DNA of 64,000 nt from Streptomyces sp. cf386 (GTDB lineage Bacteria > Actinomycetota > Actinomycetes > Streptomycetales > Streptomycetaceae): assembly GCF_900103585.1 (NCBI RefSeq), contig NZ_FNHV01000009.1, forward strand, positions 89,977 to 153,976, in the 5' to 3' direction. Under the pieces are notes generated by a model that ran no database searches, had not been told where the DNA came from, and saw nothing but the letters and a program-made list of their open reading frames with translations. Position 1 is the first letter of the stretch. Each line of letters begins with the position of its first letter. This document shows, one piece after another, positions 50,747-58,785 of the stretch. A program made the position numbers and the translations under genes.

Positions 50747-51737
50747 CCGTCGTCTCCGACTCCAGCATCTCCCTCGTCGCCAGGTCGTACACCCCGTACT
50801 CCTCCTCCGGCTCGACCCCCCGCGCCCACTGGTACCTGGTGACCGCGTCCTCCACGCCCTCGTTGTAGTTGCCCCTGGCCTCCCTCGTGTAGAGGCCGAG
50901 TTGGGTCAGGCGGAGTTCGAGTTCCGTGACCTCGGGGCCCCGGTCGCCGCGGCGCAGGGTCGGGGGTGTGGGCTCTCGCGCGGCGGCGGATTCCTCCTGG
51001 GAGGCGCTGGCCGCCGGTGTCGAGGGGGTCGTCGTCGGTTCTGTCGAGCGGGACGGGCTGGGGGACGCGCTCGTCCTCGACGGCGACGGGGGCGCGCTCT
51101 CCGTGGGGGACGCGGACACGGAGGGCGGTGCCGCCTGTGTCGACGGTCCGGCCGGTGACGGCTCCTGCGACGCCTCGCTCGTCGACGGGGCCGGGATGCT
51201 GGCCCGTACCTCGTCCGGGAGTGCCGTGTCCCGCGTCGGCTTCTCGTAGGTGAGCATCCCGCTCGCCAAGCCGGCCGCCGTCACTACGGCCACCAGTGCC
51301 CCGCCCACGCCGAGCAGTGCCGTACGGCGGTGCCGGCGGACCCCGCGCGGGACGGCGTCGCCGTCCTCCTCGCCGTCGGCCTCGTCGGCGTAGGGCGCCG
51401 CAGGCCTTGTCGCGTCCGGCTCGAACAGGCTCAGGTCCTGGGCGCTCGGTGCCGACGTCGGTTCGACAGCGGGCGGTACGGGCCGGAGCGGCATCGTTTC
51501 GTCTGCGCCGCCCTCCAGTTCCACGTATGGACGTATCCGCAGCGGATCGAAATCCTCCGCCGCGGCCGCCTCCGCCGTACGGGCGTCTCGCAGGGCCTCG
51601 GACGCGCGGGGGCCGCAGCCGCACGACGGGGTGTTGTCGGCCGCTCTCGGTACCCCGCACTCCGGGCATCGGCGGCCCTTCGGGTGCCCCGGGTCGTCCG
51701 GACCCTTCGCTCCCGCTGTTCCCCTCGGCTCGCTCAC
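50742..51737 (-). CDS. Membrane protein with zinc-knuckle and peptidoglycan-binding domain
   Basis: 331 residues from the GTG at 51737 (GAGGGG seven bases upstream). The N-terminus has CPECGVPRA and SCGCG, a zinc knuckle. A helix at about 140-162 (TALLGVGGALVAVVTAAGLA) crosses the membrane. About 90 Ser/Thr/Pro-rich residues form a wall-spanning linker. The last 70 residues (LRRGDRGPEVTELELRLTQL and AVTRYQWARGV) are a PG_binding_1 domain. The layout suggests a sensor or anchor linking cytosol and cell wall. It converges on the HAD gene and is divergent from the MFS gene. Confidence 0.88.
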   Translation of the reverse strand: MSEPRGTAGAKGPDDPGHPKGRRCPECGVPRAADNTPSCGCGPRASEALRDARTAEAAAAEDFDPLRIRPYVELEGGADETMPLRPVPPAVEPTSAPSAQDLSLFEPDATRPAAPYADEADGEEDGDAVPRGVRRHRRTALLGVGGALVAVVTAAGLASGMLTYEKPTRDTALPDEVRASIPAPSTSEASQEPSPAGPSTQAAPPSVSASPTESAPPSPSRTSASPSPSRSTEPTTTPSTPAASASQEESAAAREPTPPTLRRGDRGPEVTELELRLTQLGLYTREARGNYNEGVEDAVTRYQWARGVEPEEEYGVYDLATREMLESETTA

Positions 51738-51905
51738 GTGTTCGCCCCTCCCCTCGCGAACTCCCCAGATTATGCAGACCTTCCTCACACGTCTCCGGAA
51801 GCCCCCGGAACCACATATTCCAAAGGGACTCGACAGGCCATAACGGGGCGAAGCGATCACGATGGGAGTGCCTAGGAGGTGCAACGACGGTCTCGGGAGG
51901 TCTTC

Positions 51906-53963
51906 ATGGGCGGGGATGCGCACGGTATGACGGGAAATGTGCGTGACGCGCAGCCCCCGAGACGGGGGGCCGGGACGCACGAGAACGTGCCCGGCAACGT
52001 CCTCGTCTCCATCGGCGCGCTGCTTCTCGGCATGCTGCTCGCTGCCCTCGATCAGACCATCGTGTCGACCGCGCTGCCGACGATCGTCAGCGACCTCGGT
52101 GGACTGGAGCATCTGTCGTGGGTCGTGACCGCGTATCTGCTGGCGTCCACCGCCGCGACTCCGCTGTGGGGCAAGCTCGGTGACCAGTACGGGCGCAAGC
52201 GGCTCTTCCAGATCGCGATCGTGATCTTCCTCGTAGGGTCCGCGCTGTGCGGCATGGCGCAGGACATGGCCCAGCTCATCGCGTTCCGGGCCGTTCAGGG
52301 GCTTGGGGGCGGCGGGCTCATGGTGCTGTCCATGGCGATCGTCGGGGACATCGTGCCGCCGCGGGAACGGGGGCGGTATCAGGGGCTGTTCGGTGCGGTG
52401 TTCGGGGCCAGCAGCGTGCTGGGGCCGTTGCTGGGCGGGGTGTTCACCGAGCATCTGAGCTGGCGGTGGGTGTTCTACGTCAATCTGCCCGTCGGGGTCG
52501 TGGCGCTTGTCGTCATCGCCGGTGTGCTGCGGATTCCGCACAAGTCGACGCGGCATGTCATCGACTACCTCGGTACGTTCCTCATCGCGTCCGTCGCGAC
52601 CTGTCTGGTGCTGGTGGCGTCACTCGGAGGGACCACGTGGGGCTGGGCGTCGGTGCAGACCGTCGGGCTGGCGCTGCTCGGGGTCGTGCTCGCCGTCGCG
52701 TTCGTGGCCGTGGAGCGGGCGGCTGCCGAACCCGTTCTGCCGCTGAAGCTGTTCCGTGTGCGGACGTTCGTGCTGTCCGCGGTCATCAGCTTCATCGTCG
52801 GGTTCGCGATGTTCGGCGCGATGACCTATCTGCCGACGTTTCTGCAGGTCGTGCAGGGGGTCAGTCCGACGATGTCCGGGGTGCACATGCTGCCGATGGT
52901 CGTCGGCATGCTGCTGGCGTCCACGGCGTCCGGGCAGATCGTCAGCCGTACCGGGCGGTGGAAGGTGTTCCCGATCGCCGGGACCGGGGTCACCGTGCTG
53001 GGGCTGCTGCTGCTTCACCAGCTCGACATGGACAGCTCCACCGGTGCGATGAGCGTGTACTTCTTCGTGTTCGGGCTGGGGCTCGGGCTGGTCATGCAGG
53101 TGCTCGTACTGATCGTGCAGAACGCCGTCTCGTACGAGGATCTCGGCGTCGCCACCTCCGGGGCGACGTTCTTCCGGTCCATCGGGGCCTCGTTCGGCGT
53201 CGCCATCTTCGGCACGGTCTTCGCGAGCCGGCTCGACGACAAGCTCGGGGAGGCGTTTGAGGGGGTTCGGCTTCCGTCCGGGGTCACGCTGGAGGGGCTG
53301 GAGGCCGATCCGCGGGACATCGCGGAGCTGCCGGCGGCGCTGCGGTCGAGTGCGTTGCAGGCGTACGCCTCCTCGATCACCGACGTGTTCCTGTACGCCG
53401 CGCCCGTCGCGCTCGTCGGCTTCGTGCTGGCCTGGTTCCTGAGGGAGGACAAGCTGCGGGGGTCCGTGACGGCACCCGATGTCACCGAGACGCTGGCCAG
53501 CAATCCCGTCGAGCGGTCGTCGTACGACGAGGTGTGCCGGGCGTTGTCGGTGCTCGGGACGCGGGAGGGGCGGCGGGAGGTGTACCGGGAGATCACCGAG
53601 CGGGCCGGGTACGACCTGTTGCCGGCGGCCAGTTGGCTGCTGCTGCGGATGAAGAAGTACGGCTGGGTGGAGCCGGCGGTGCTGGCGGAGCGCAGCGCCG
53701 TGCCGCTGAACGTCGTCCTCGATGCGGCGCGGCAGGTGGAGGGGCGGGGGCTGGCCTCGCGCGAGGGGCTCGATCTTGTGCTGACCGAGCTGGGGCAGGA
53801 GGTCGCGGAGCGGTTGGCCCGGGTGCGGGAGGAGTCGTTGGCCGAGTTGCTGGGGGACTGGTGGGGGCCGGATCGGCCTACCGATCTGATTCAGCTGGTG
53901 AAGGAGTTGAACGCGGAGTTGTGCGGGTCCGACCGGGAGCAGCCGGGTGCCTCCGGCGGTTGA
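51906..53963 (+). CDS. MFS drug transporter fused to a C-terminal winged-helix-like domain
   Basis: 685 residues from the ATG at 51906 (GGGAGG five bases upstream; ATG at 51927 is an alternative). Residues 30-530 form a 14-helix DHA2 transporter with LAALDQTIVSTALPTIVSDL, motif A GKLGDQYGRKRLFQ and motif C GPLLGGVF. The last ~150 residues (VERSSYDEVCRALSVLGTRE, then GYDLLPAASWLLLRMKKYGW, GLDLVLTELGQEVAERLARV) resemble a MarR-type winged helix. Such a fusion could report ligand or pump state to DNA, or be purely structural. The promoter region also serves the divergent gene. Confidence 0.88.
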   Translation: MGGDAHGMTGNVRDAQPPRRGAGTHENVPGNVLVSIGALLLGMLLAALDQTIVSTALPTIVSDLGGLEHLSWVVTAYLLASTAATPLWGKLGDQYGRKRLFQIAIVIFLVGSALCGMAQDMAQLIAFRAVQGLGGGGLMVLSMAIVGDIVPPRERGRYQGLFGAVFGASSVLGPLLGGVFTEHLSWRWVFYVNLPVGVVALVVIAGVLRIPHKSTRHVIDYLGTFLIASVATCLVLVASLGGTTWGWASVQTVGLALLGVVLAVAFVAVERAAAEPVLPLKLFRVRTFVLSAVISFIVGFAMFGAMTYLPTFLQVVQGVSPTMSGVHMLPMVVGMLLASTASGQIVSRTGRWKVFPIAGTGVTVLGLLLLHQLDMDSSTGAMSVYFFVFGLGLGLVMQVLVLIVQNAVSYEDLGVATSGATFFRSIGASFGVAIFGTVFASRLDDKLGEAFEGVRLPSGVTLEGLEADPRDIAELPAALRSSALQAYASSITDVFLYAAPVALVGFVLAWFLREDKLRGSVTAPDVTETLASNPVERSSYDEVCRALSVLGTREGRREVYREITERAGYDLLPAASWLLLRMKKYGWVEPAVLAERSAVPLNVVLDAARQVEGRGLASREGLDLVLTELGQEVAERLARVREESLAELLGDWWGPDRPTDLIQLVKELNAELCGSDREQPGASGG

Positions 53964-54280
53964 GCGGGGGGTGCCTGCGGCGGCCCGTGCGGGTTCGGTG
54001 GGGGTGCGCAGTGCATGCCTGCGGCGGCCTGTGCGGGTTTGGTGGGGGATTGCGTAGCGCCTGCTCTCGGTGGGTGGGTCGGGGCCGCGTCGGGGGGGTC
54101 CGTCCTCGGACCGGCGGTCACGTTAGGCCTGGAGGTGCCGCGTGTTGACGCCGGCCACTGCGGGCGGACACCCCCCGACGCGTCCCCTTGCCGCCGTACG
54201 CGGCTGCCGCGCCGCGGGGGTACCCGCGATCCTGTGGTGCAGCAGTTGCCTGGCCTGCGGGCAGTCGTGCGCGGGGGGTG
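53964..54280. other. GC-rich intergenic region with a short duplication
   Basis: 317 bases without a gene. tgcctgcggcggcccgtgcg (from about 53971) is repeated as tgcctgcggcggcctgtgcg (from about 54015), with the following gggttcggtgggg/gggtttggtgggg also duplicated, a 44-bp period. Confidence 0.7.
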
Positions 54281-54781
54281 TCAGTGCAGTTGCTTGGTGA
54301 ACCAGTGTTCGGCGTAGAGGCCGTCGTTGTGCGGGGGCGTCTCCTCGTAGCCGAGGTGCGTGTACAGGGCGCGGGCCTCTACCAGGTCGTGTCGGGTGTC
54401 GAGGATCACGCGGGTGGCGCCGAGGGCGCGGGCCGAGTCCTCCGCCGCCCGTACCAGGATCCCGCCGCCGCCCTTGCCGCGCATCGACTCGTGGACGAAC
54501 ACGCGCGTGAGCTCGGCGGTGTCCGCGGCCAGCAGTCTGATGCCGGCGGAACCGGCCGGCTCGCCCGCGTGGCGCGCGACGAGCAACTGGCCCTTGGGCG
54601 GGGTGAGTTCGGTACCGGTGCGGGCGGCGATCTCGCGTTCCAGTTCAGCCGGGTCGGTGCGGTGCCCCTTGTGGAGGAGGTAGTAGCGGTCGCTGACCTC
54701 CGTGTAGTACGCCCGCCAGAGCGCGGCGGCAACGGGGGAGTCGGGGGGTTCCGGGGCGACGGTCCAGGTCATGGCCGTCAT
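54281..54781 (-). CDS. GNAT-family N-acetyltransferase
   Basis: 166 residues. The fold is recognisable from AGSAGIRLLAADTAELTRVF, then VHESMRGKGGGGILVRAAED (the RGKGGG pyrophosphate loop) and ARALYTHLGYEETPP. It transfers acetyl from acetyl-CoA to an amine; the substrate is unknown. The ATG at 54781 or at 54772 may be the start; neither has a good ribosome site. It is downstream of the VOC gene on the same strand, with a terminator between. Confidence 0.87.
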   Translation of the reverse strand: MTAMTWTVAPEPPDSPVAAALWRAYYTEVSDRYYLLHKGHRTDPAELEREIAARTGTELTPPKGQLLVARHAGEPAGSAGIRLLAADTAELTRVFVHESMRGKGGGGILVRAAEDSARALGATRVILDTRHDLVEARALYTHLGYEETPPHNDGLYAEHWFTKQLH

Positions 54782-54837
54782 TCTCGGCGGGGGAGGCGGT
54801 GGGCCTGCAAGCGAATATGGGCCCTGCTGAGCCGGCT

Positions 54838-54874
54838 GCCCGGTCGGGCACGCGAGGCGCGTGCCCGACCGGGC
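54838..54874 (-). terminator. Terminator of the VOC gene
   Basis: A 17-bp perfect stem (54838-54854 with 54858-54874) with a three-base agg loop, 11 bases past the stop of the minus-strand VOC gene. Confidence 0.85.
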
Positions 54875-54884
54875 ATTCCCTCGG

Positions 54885-55259
54885 CTAGAGGTACGGGCGC
54901 GTGATCAGCTCGATCGCATGGCCGGCGGGGTCCTTGAAGTACACCCCTCGGCCGCCGTGTTCGTCGTTGATCTCGCCGGGGCGACTCATCTGCGGGTCGG
55001 CCCAGTGCACGATGCCGCGATCGCACAGGCGGCGATACGCGCGATCGAACAGCTCGTCGTCGAGCAGGAACGCGTAGTGCTGCATCTGGATCTCCACCGG
55101 CGGCTCGGCGAACTGGAGCAGCACGCCGTCGGTGAGCTGGATGTTGGTGAACGGGCCCCAGGACGGCGCCTCCGGGACCTCCAACAGCTCTCGGAAGAAC
55201 CGGGCCGACTCGTTGCGGTCCTTGGCGGCGATGATGGTGTGGTTGAACGTGGCTGTCAT
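54885..55259 (-). CDS. VOC-family protein
   Basis: 124 residues. The pattern FNHTIIAAKDRNESARFFRE, LTDGVLLQF, HYAFLLDDELFDRAYRRL, ending GRGVYFKDPAGHAIELITR, is that of metal-dependent VOC enzymes; His7 and the Glu of GHAIEL are probable ligands. The substrate is unknown. It ends in a strong terminator. Upstream, 55260-55550 (291 bases), has no gene or clear signal. Confidence 0.87.
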   Translation of the reverse strand: MTATFNHTIIAAKDRNESARFFRELLEVPEAPSWGPFTNIQLTDGVLLQFAEPPVEIQMQHYAFLLDDELFDRAYRRLCDRGIVHWADPQMSRPGEINDEHGGRGVYFKDPAGHAIELITRPYL

Positions 55260-55550
55260 TCGGTTGATACCTCATGGGTGTTCGGCATGGAAATGGACTC
55301 GGGACTCGGACTCGCGGGGGTGGAGGGGGCGAGTGCCGGGTGCCGGGAGGTCCACGTGCCGAACTGAGGGGGTGCCTTCTTCGCACCCACCGTGCGATCA
55401 GACCACCACCGGGTAGCCGATCCGTGCATGGCGTAGCGCCGATCCGGTGTTCACGTCGGTGACCCTACTTGACCCGACCGGCCGCGACAACGGAAAGAGC
55501 GGCCAGGCCAACTGCGCCTGCTTCAGGGTGCGTTACCCACTTGGGTCGAC

Positions 55551-55997
55551 TCACCGGCCCCCTCCGGACGCCCCTGACCCGTCCGCCGCCCGGGGCCCCT
55601 CCCGACGTTCCCGCCACTCCCGTACGACCTCCTCCACGTCGTACGGCTTCCTGCCCAGCGGCGGGCCGGGTGGGGGCTTCAGGAGCATGTCGCGGATCTT
55701 GACGTTGACGTCTGTGATGATCTTGCGGACCATCCGTTCCGTCGGGGCCGCGTGCGCCGCCGCCAAGGCGTCCTCCGCCTCCTTGCGCAGGGCCAGGGCC
55801 GGGGGCAGGACGGACAGGCCCTCGCGGGCCATCTTGCGCTTGACCCACCACAGTTCGTCGTACGGGGATTCCAGGTCGTTCGGCAGGGGTTTGCCCTTGC
55901 CGGGCAGTCTGTCGAAGTCGCCGCGCGCCTGCGCGTCGTGGATCTGCTTGTCGACCCAGGACTCGAACGGGACACCGGGGGGCTTTCGCTCGGTCAT
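55551..55997 (-). CDS. DUF1992 (DnaJ homologue subfamily C 28-like) protein
   Basis: 148 residues. The family signature is FESWVDKQIHDAQARGDFDR followed by LPGKGKPLPNDLESPYDELW. It is a conserved domain found alone in bacteria and beside J-domains in eukaryotes; the biochemical role is unknown. The C-terminal 25 residues are a low-complexity Gly/Arg tail. It is divergent from the FHA gene by 94 bases. Confidence 0.88.
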   Translation of the reverse strand: MTERKPPGVPFESWVDKQIHDAQARGDFDRLPGKGKPLPNDLESPYDELWWVKRKMAREGLSVLPPALALRKEAEDALAAAHAAPTERMVRKIITDVNVKIRDMLLKPPPGPPLGRKPYDVEEVVREWRERREGPRAADGSGASGGGR

Positions 55998-56091
55998 GAG
56001 TTCATTGTGCCGGACGCGATGGTGCCGGGCGATTTATCATGCGGGCGCGGCCAAACGGCCGCTGTACAAGGATGTTTCAGGAGGGGCGCCA

Positions 56092-56484
56092 GTGCTCGAA
56101 CTCACCATGGCCGCCGTGTCCGCGGCGGACGAGGGTGCCACGGCCGGCATGCTCATGGCCGACGCGCCCAGCGAGCCGGGCGCCGTGCTGCGGGTGGGCC
56201 GCGACAAGTCGGTGTGCCGGCTGTCGACGCCGGACGACTGGCTGTTCATCTCCCGTGTCCACCTGGAGTTCCTGTGCGGCCCCGACGGCAGTTGGCAGGT
56301 CACCTGGCTGCGCGGCTCACAGCCCGACCCGTCCTCCGAGGTGCGGCTGACCGTGGGGGAGTACGCCCAGCCGATCGTGTACGGCGGGACGGTGCCGCTG
56401 CCGAGGGGCGGCAGCGGCGAGATCATCGTCCATGACCGCACCGCGCCGCGCAGCGTCAACGTCGGCTTCTATCACGAGGCTTGA
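56092..56484 (+). CDS. FHA-like domain protein
   Basis: 130 residues from the GTG at 56092, with AGGAGGGG five bases upstream. FHA markers are RVGRDKSVCRL (phosphopeptide-binding Gly-Arg), then FISRVHLEF (Ser...His) and a late Asn/Ser-containing loop. The domain would recognise phosphothreonine and recruit a kinase target. It stands alone, unlike the usual FHA-kinase pairs. The family call rests on two short motifs. Confidence 0.75.
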   Translation: MLELTMAAVSAADEGATAGMLMADAPSEPGAVLRVGRDKSVCRLSTPDDWLFISRVHLEFLCGPDGSWQVTWLRGSQPDPSSEVRLTVGEYAQPIVYGGTVPLPRGGSGEIIVHDRTAPRSVNVGFYHEA

Positions 56485-56526
56485 GCCGCCCCCCCCCCGC
56501 GACGCCTGTGCCGCCCTCTACGTCCC

Positions 56527-57195
56527 CTACAGCACCCGCGCCAGCGCGAAGCCGTCGTAGCCCTTGCTGCCCACCGTCTGGACCGCTGTGCCGGTCAGCC
56601 TCGGGTGGCTGCTGATCAGTTCGATCGCGGCGCGGGTGCCCTGGACGTCCGGTGCGGTGCTGTCGGGGTCGGTGACCCGGCCGCCGCGCACCACGTTGTC
56701 CAAGACGATCAGGCTGCCGGTGCGGGTGAGCCGCAGGGCCCACTCGATGTAGTGCGGGTTGTTGGCCTTGTCGGCGTCGATGAAGACCAGGTCGAAGGGG
56801 GCCGGGTTCTCGTCGGCCAGCTTGGGCAGCGACTCCAGGGCCGGGCCGATCCGCACCTCGACGATCTTGTCCAGGCCCGCCCGCGCGAGGTTGCGGGTGG
56901 CGACCTCGGCGTGCTTGGGGTCGTACTCCAGCGAGATCAGGCGGCCGTCCGCGGGCAGGGCGCGGCCCAGCCAGATGGTGCTGTAGCCGGCGAGTGTGCC
57001 GATCTCCAGGATGTTCCGGGCGCCCTGGATCTCGGCGAGGAGCTGGAGGAGCTTGCCTTGGGGTGCGGAGACGCTGATCATCGGGATGTCCGCCGCCTCG
57101 CTGTCGCGCAGGGCCGCCTGGAGGATGTCGTCGTCGGGTGAGAGGTGGGCGGAGAAGTACTCGTCGACGTCGTTCCAGAGCTGCGACTCGCTCAT
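56527..57195 (-). CDS. O-methyltransferase (family 3, catechol-type)
   Basis: 222 residues. SAM-binding motif: ILEIGTLAGYSTIWLGRAL (about 62-80), LISLEYDPKHAEVA and the Mg2+/catalytic block FDLVFIDADKANNPHYIEW, followed by IVLDNVVRGGRV. It methylates hydroxyl groups of catechol-like phenols. It ends at 56527, convergent with the FHA gene. A perfect 25-bp palindrome lies just upstream (57213-57237) and probably regulates it. Confidence 0.92.
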   Translation of the reverse strand: MSESQLWNDVDEYFSAHLSPDDDILQAALRDSEAADIPMISVSAPQGKLLQLLAEIQGARNILEIGTLAGYSTIWLGRALPADGRLISLEYDPKHAEVATRNLARAGLDKIVEVRIGPALESLPKLADENPAPFDLVFIDADKANNPHYIEWALRLTRTGSLIVLDNVVRGGRVTDPDSTAPDVQGTRAAIELISSHPRLTGTAVQTVGSKGYDGFALARVL

Positions 57196-57212
57196 CGCCT
57201 TGCCTTTCGTAT

Positions 57213-57237
57213 GGGTAGTTAGGTGCCCTAACTACCC
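57213..57237. promoter_or_regulatory. Perfect palindrome, candidate operator of the O-methyltransferase gene
   Basis: gggtagttagg-tgc-cctaactaccc has 11-base arms and a three-base centre. It lies 18-42 bases upstream of the O-methyltransferase start and overlaps the last codons of the DUF2330 gene. The TTAGG...CCTAA core resembles MarR-type and also DtxR-type sites; the regulator cannot be named. It may also act as a terminator hairpin. Confidence 0.6.
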
Positions 57238-58437
57238 CGGTTCCCGGTCCGCGATACCAGGATGGTCGATTCCGGCGGTCGGCGCAGGCGGCTGGGGGGT
57301 CGCGGGCGGGGTCGGGGTCAGGGGCGGCGGTGACTGAGGCCGCCGGGAGCGGCGTACGGCCGACGCGGTCGCCGTCGCCACCGCCAGGGCCAGCCCGCCG
57401 GTCACCGTCAGCAGCCATGCCGGGATCCCGGCCACGGTGCGCAGCCGGTTCTCGTAGATCACCTGCTGGAAGGGGGCGTCGGACGGTGCCCGGCGCAGCA
57501 CGTGGTCGCCGGAGATGCGCTCGGGACGCGGGAACTCCTGGCCGATCGCGGTGAGGAACGGGGTGCCCGCCGCCAGGTCGGCCAAGGGGCCGGTCTTCGC
57601 CTTCACCCGTCCGGCGTAGGTGACGCGAGGGCGTTCGCCGCCGATCCGCGACGCCGGTTCCATGCGGTGCTCGGCCAGGACGTACAGGCCGAGGGACTGG
57701 GGGGTGTCGGCGAGGCGGGACAGGCGCATCGGGTAGACCGGCTCGTCGGCCTTGAAGGTGAGGTGGAGGGGGGCGAGGGTGCCGGTGAGGGGGGCGCCCG
57801 CGGTCTGCGGGGTCAGCTTCACGGCGACGTACTCCCAGCGCTTTAGGACGTACGGGCGCAGGGCGCCGTCCAGCCGGGGCGGGAGCGCGAAGCCGTTGCT
57901 GTCGAGCCAGTCGTCCAGGGCGCCGGGGTCGGTGGCCGTCAGCCGGGCCACGTCGAAGGGGCCGAGGCGCTGTCGGCCGACGACGCCGACCGGAGGGCGC
58001 TCGTCGGCCCAGGGCGGGGGTGGGCCGGCGGCCGTGCCATCGCCGGTCAGCAGGGGCCAGTCGCCGTCCTGGGGCCAGAAGTGGCGGCGCTCGCGGTGCA
58101 CGGGGGCCGTGACGTCGTGCAGTTCGTCGAAGAGTTCGGGGTCGCCGAGGCGGACCGTCGCCCGCCGCGGCACCGGCATGATCCACGCGGCCCGCTCGGC
58201 GTCCCCGCCGACGGTCAGCTGCATCACGACCTGCTCCCGCTCACCGTCCCACCGCACGACGGACTCCTCGCGGCCGACCGTCATCCGTCGTGTGTCGCCG
58301 GGCACCATGGCCCCGCAGCCGCACGCCCAGGCGGGTGCCGCGAGCTGGCCGAGCTGGAGGGCGAGGAGCGTCAGGGCGACGGTGAGGGCGCGACCGCGCG
58401 GGCGCCGCCCGACCCGGTTCCGCAGTAAGTCCGCCAT
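57232..58437 (-). CDS. DUF2330 membrane-anchored protein
   Basis: 401 residues from the ATG at 58437 (GGAGGGG nine bases upstream; GTG at 58464 gives nine more). A signal peptide (ALTVALTLLALQLGQLAAPA) ends before ACGCGAMV. The external part carries the DUF2330 pattern (ERAAWIMPVPRRATVRLGDP, VLKRWEYVAVKLTP). A C-terminal helix (about 340-365, LLTVTGGLALAVATATASAV) is followed by a basic Pro-rich tail, so the protein is anchored with the domain outside. The function is unknown. Confidence 0.83.
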   Translation of the reverse strand: MADLLRNRVGRRPRGRALTVALTLLALQLGQLAAPAWACGCGAMVPGDTRRMTVGREESVVRWDGEREQVVMQLTVGGDAERAAWIMPVPRRATVRLGDPELFDELHDVTAPVHRERRHFWPQDGDWPLLTGDGTAAGPPPPWADERPPVGVVGRQRLGPFDVARLTATDPGALDDWLDSNGFALPPRLDGALRPYVLKRWEYVAVKLTPQTAGAPLTGTLAPLHLTFKADEPVYPMRLSRLADTPQSLGLYVLAEHRMEPASRIGGERPRVTYAGRVKAKTGPLADLAAGTPFLTAIGQEFPRPERISGDHVLRRAPSDAPFQQVIYENRLRTVAGIPAWLLTVTGGLALAVATATASAVRRSRRPQSPPPLTPTPPATPQPPAPTAGIDHPGIADREPG

Positions 58438-58785
58438 CGCGCGCAGCCCCTCCATCCCCACCATTCCCGCCAGTCCCTCCAGCGCCTCGGCGCCAGGGCT
58501 TCAGACGGTACGGCGGATGATCCGGTTCCGGGGGCCGCGTTCCGCGATGTGATCGATTCCGCCCCGAGGGGCGGCCACTCACGAGAGGTTCACCAGAGGC
58601 GAGCCAACCGCCCCCGAACTATCGTCAACCGGACAACCGGACAAAGGGAGAGCGGACGTCAGGTGAAGCGAGGGTTGCCTGCGTCTCTCCCCAGGGGGTG
58701 CGAGCCCCATAGGGTTCGTAGGGTTCGCAGAGATTCCTGGCGCATATGCCGTGTGGGACTACGCGGGGCTGGAGGCCGGCGAGGC
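58438..58785. other. Divergent region before the GT87-PAP2 gene
   Basis: 348 bases without a gene. Small tandem repeats ccggacaa (58629-58644, two units) and agggttcgt/agggttcgc occur. I see no clear promoter or riboswitch, only GC-rich hairpins. Confidence 0.5.
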
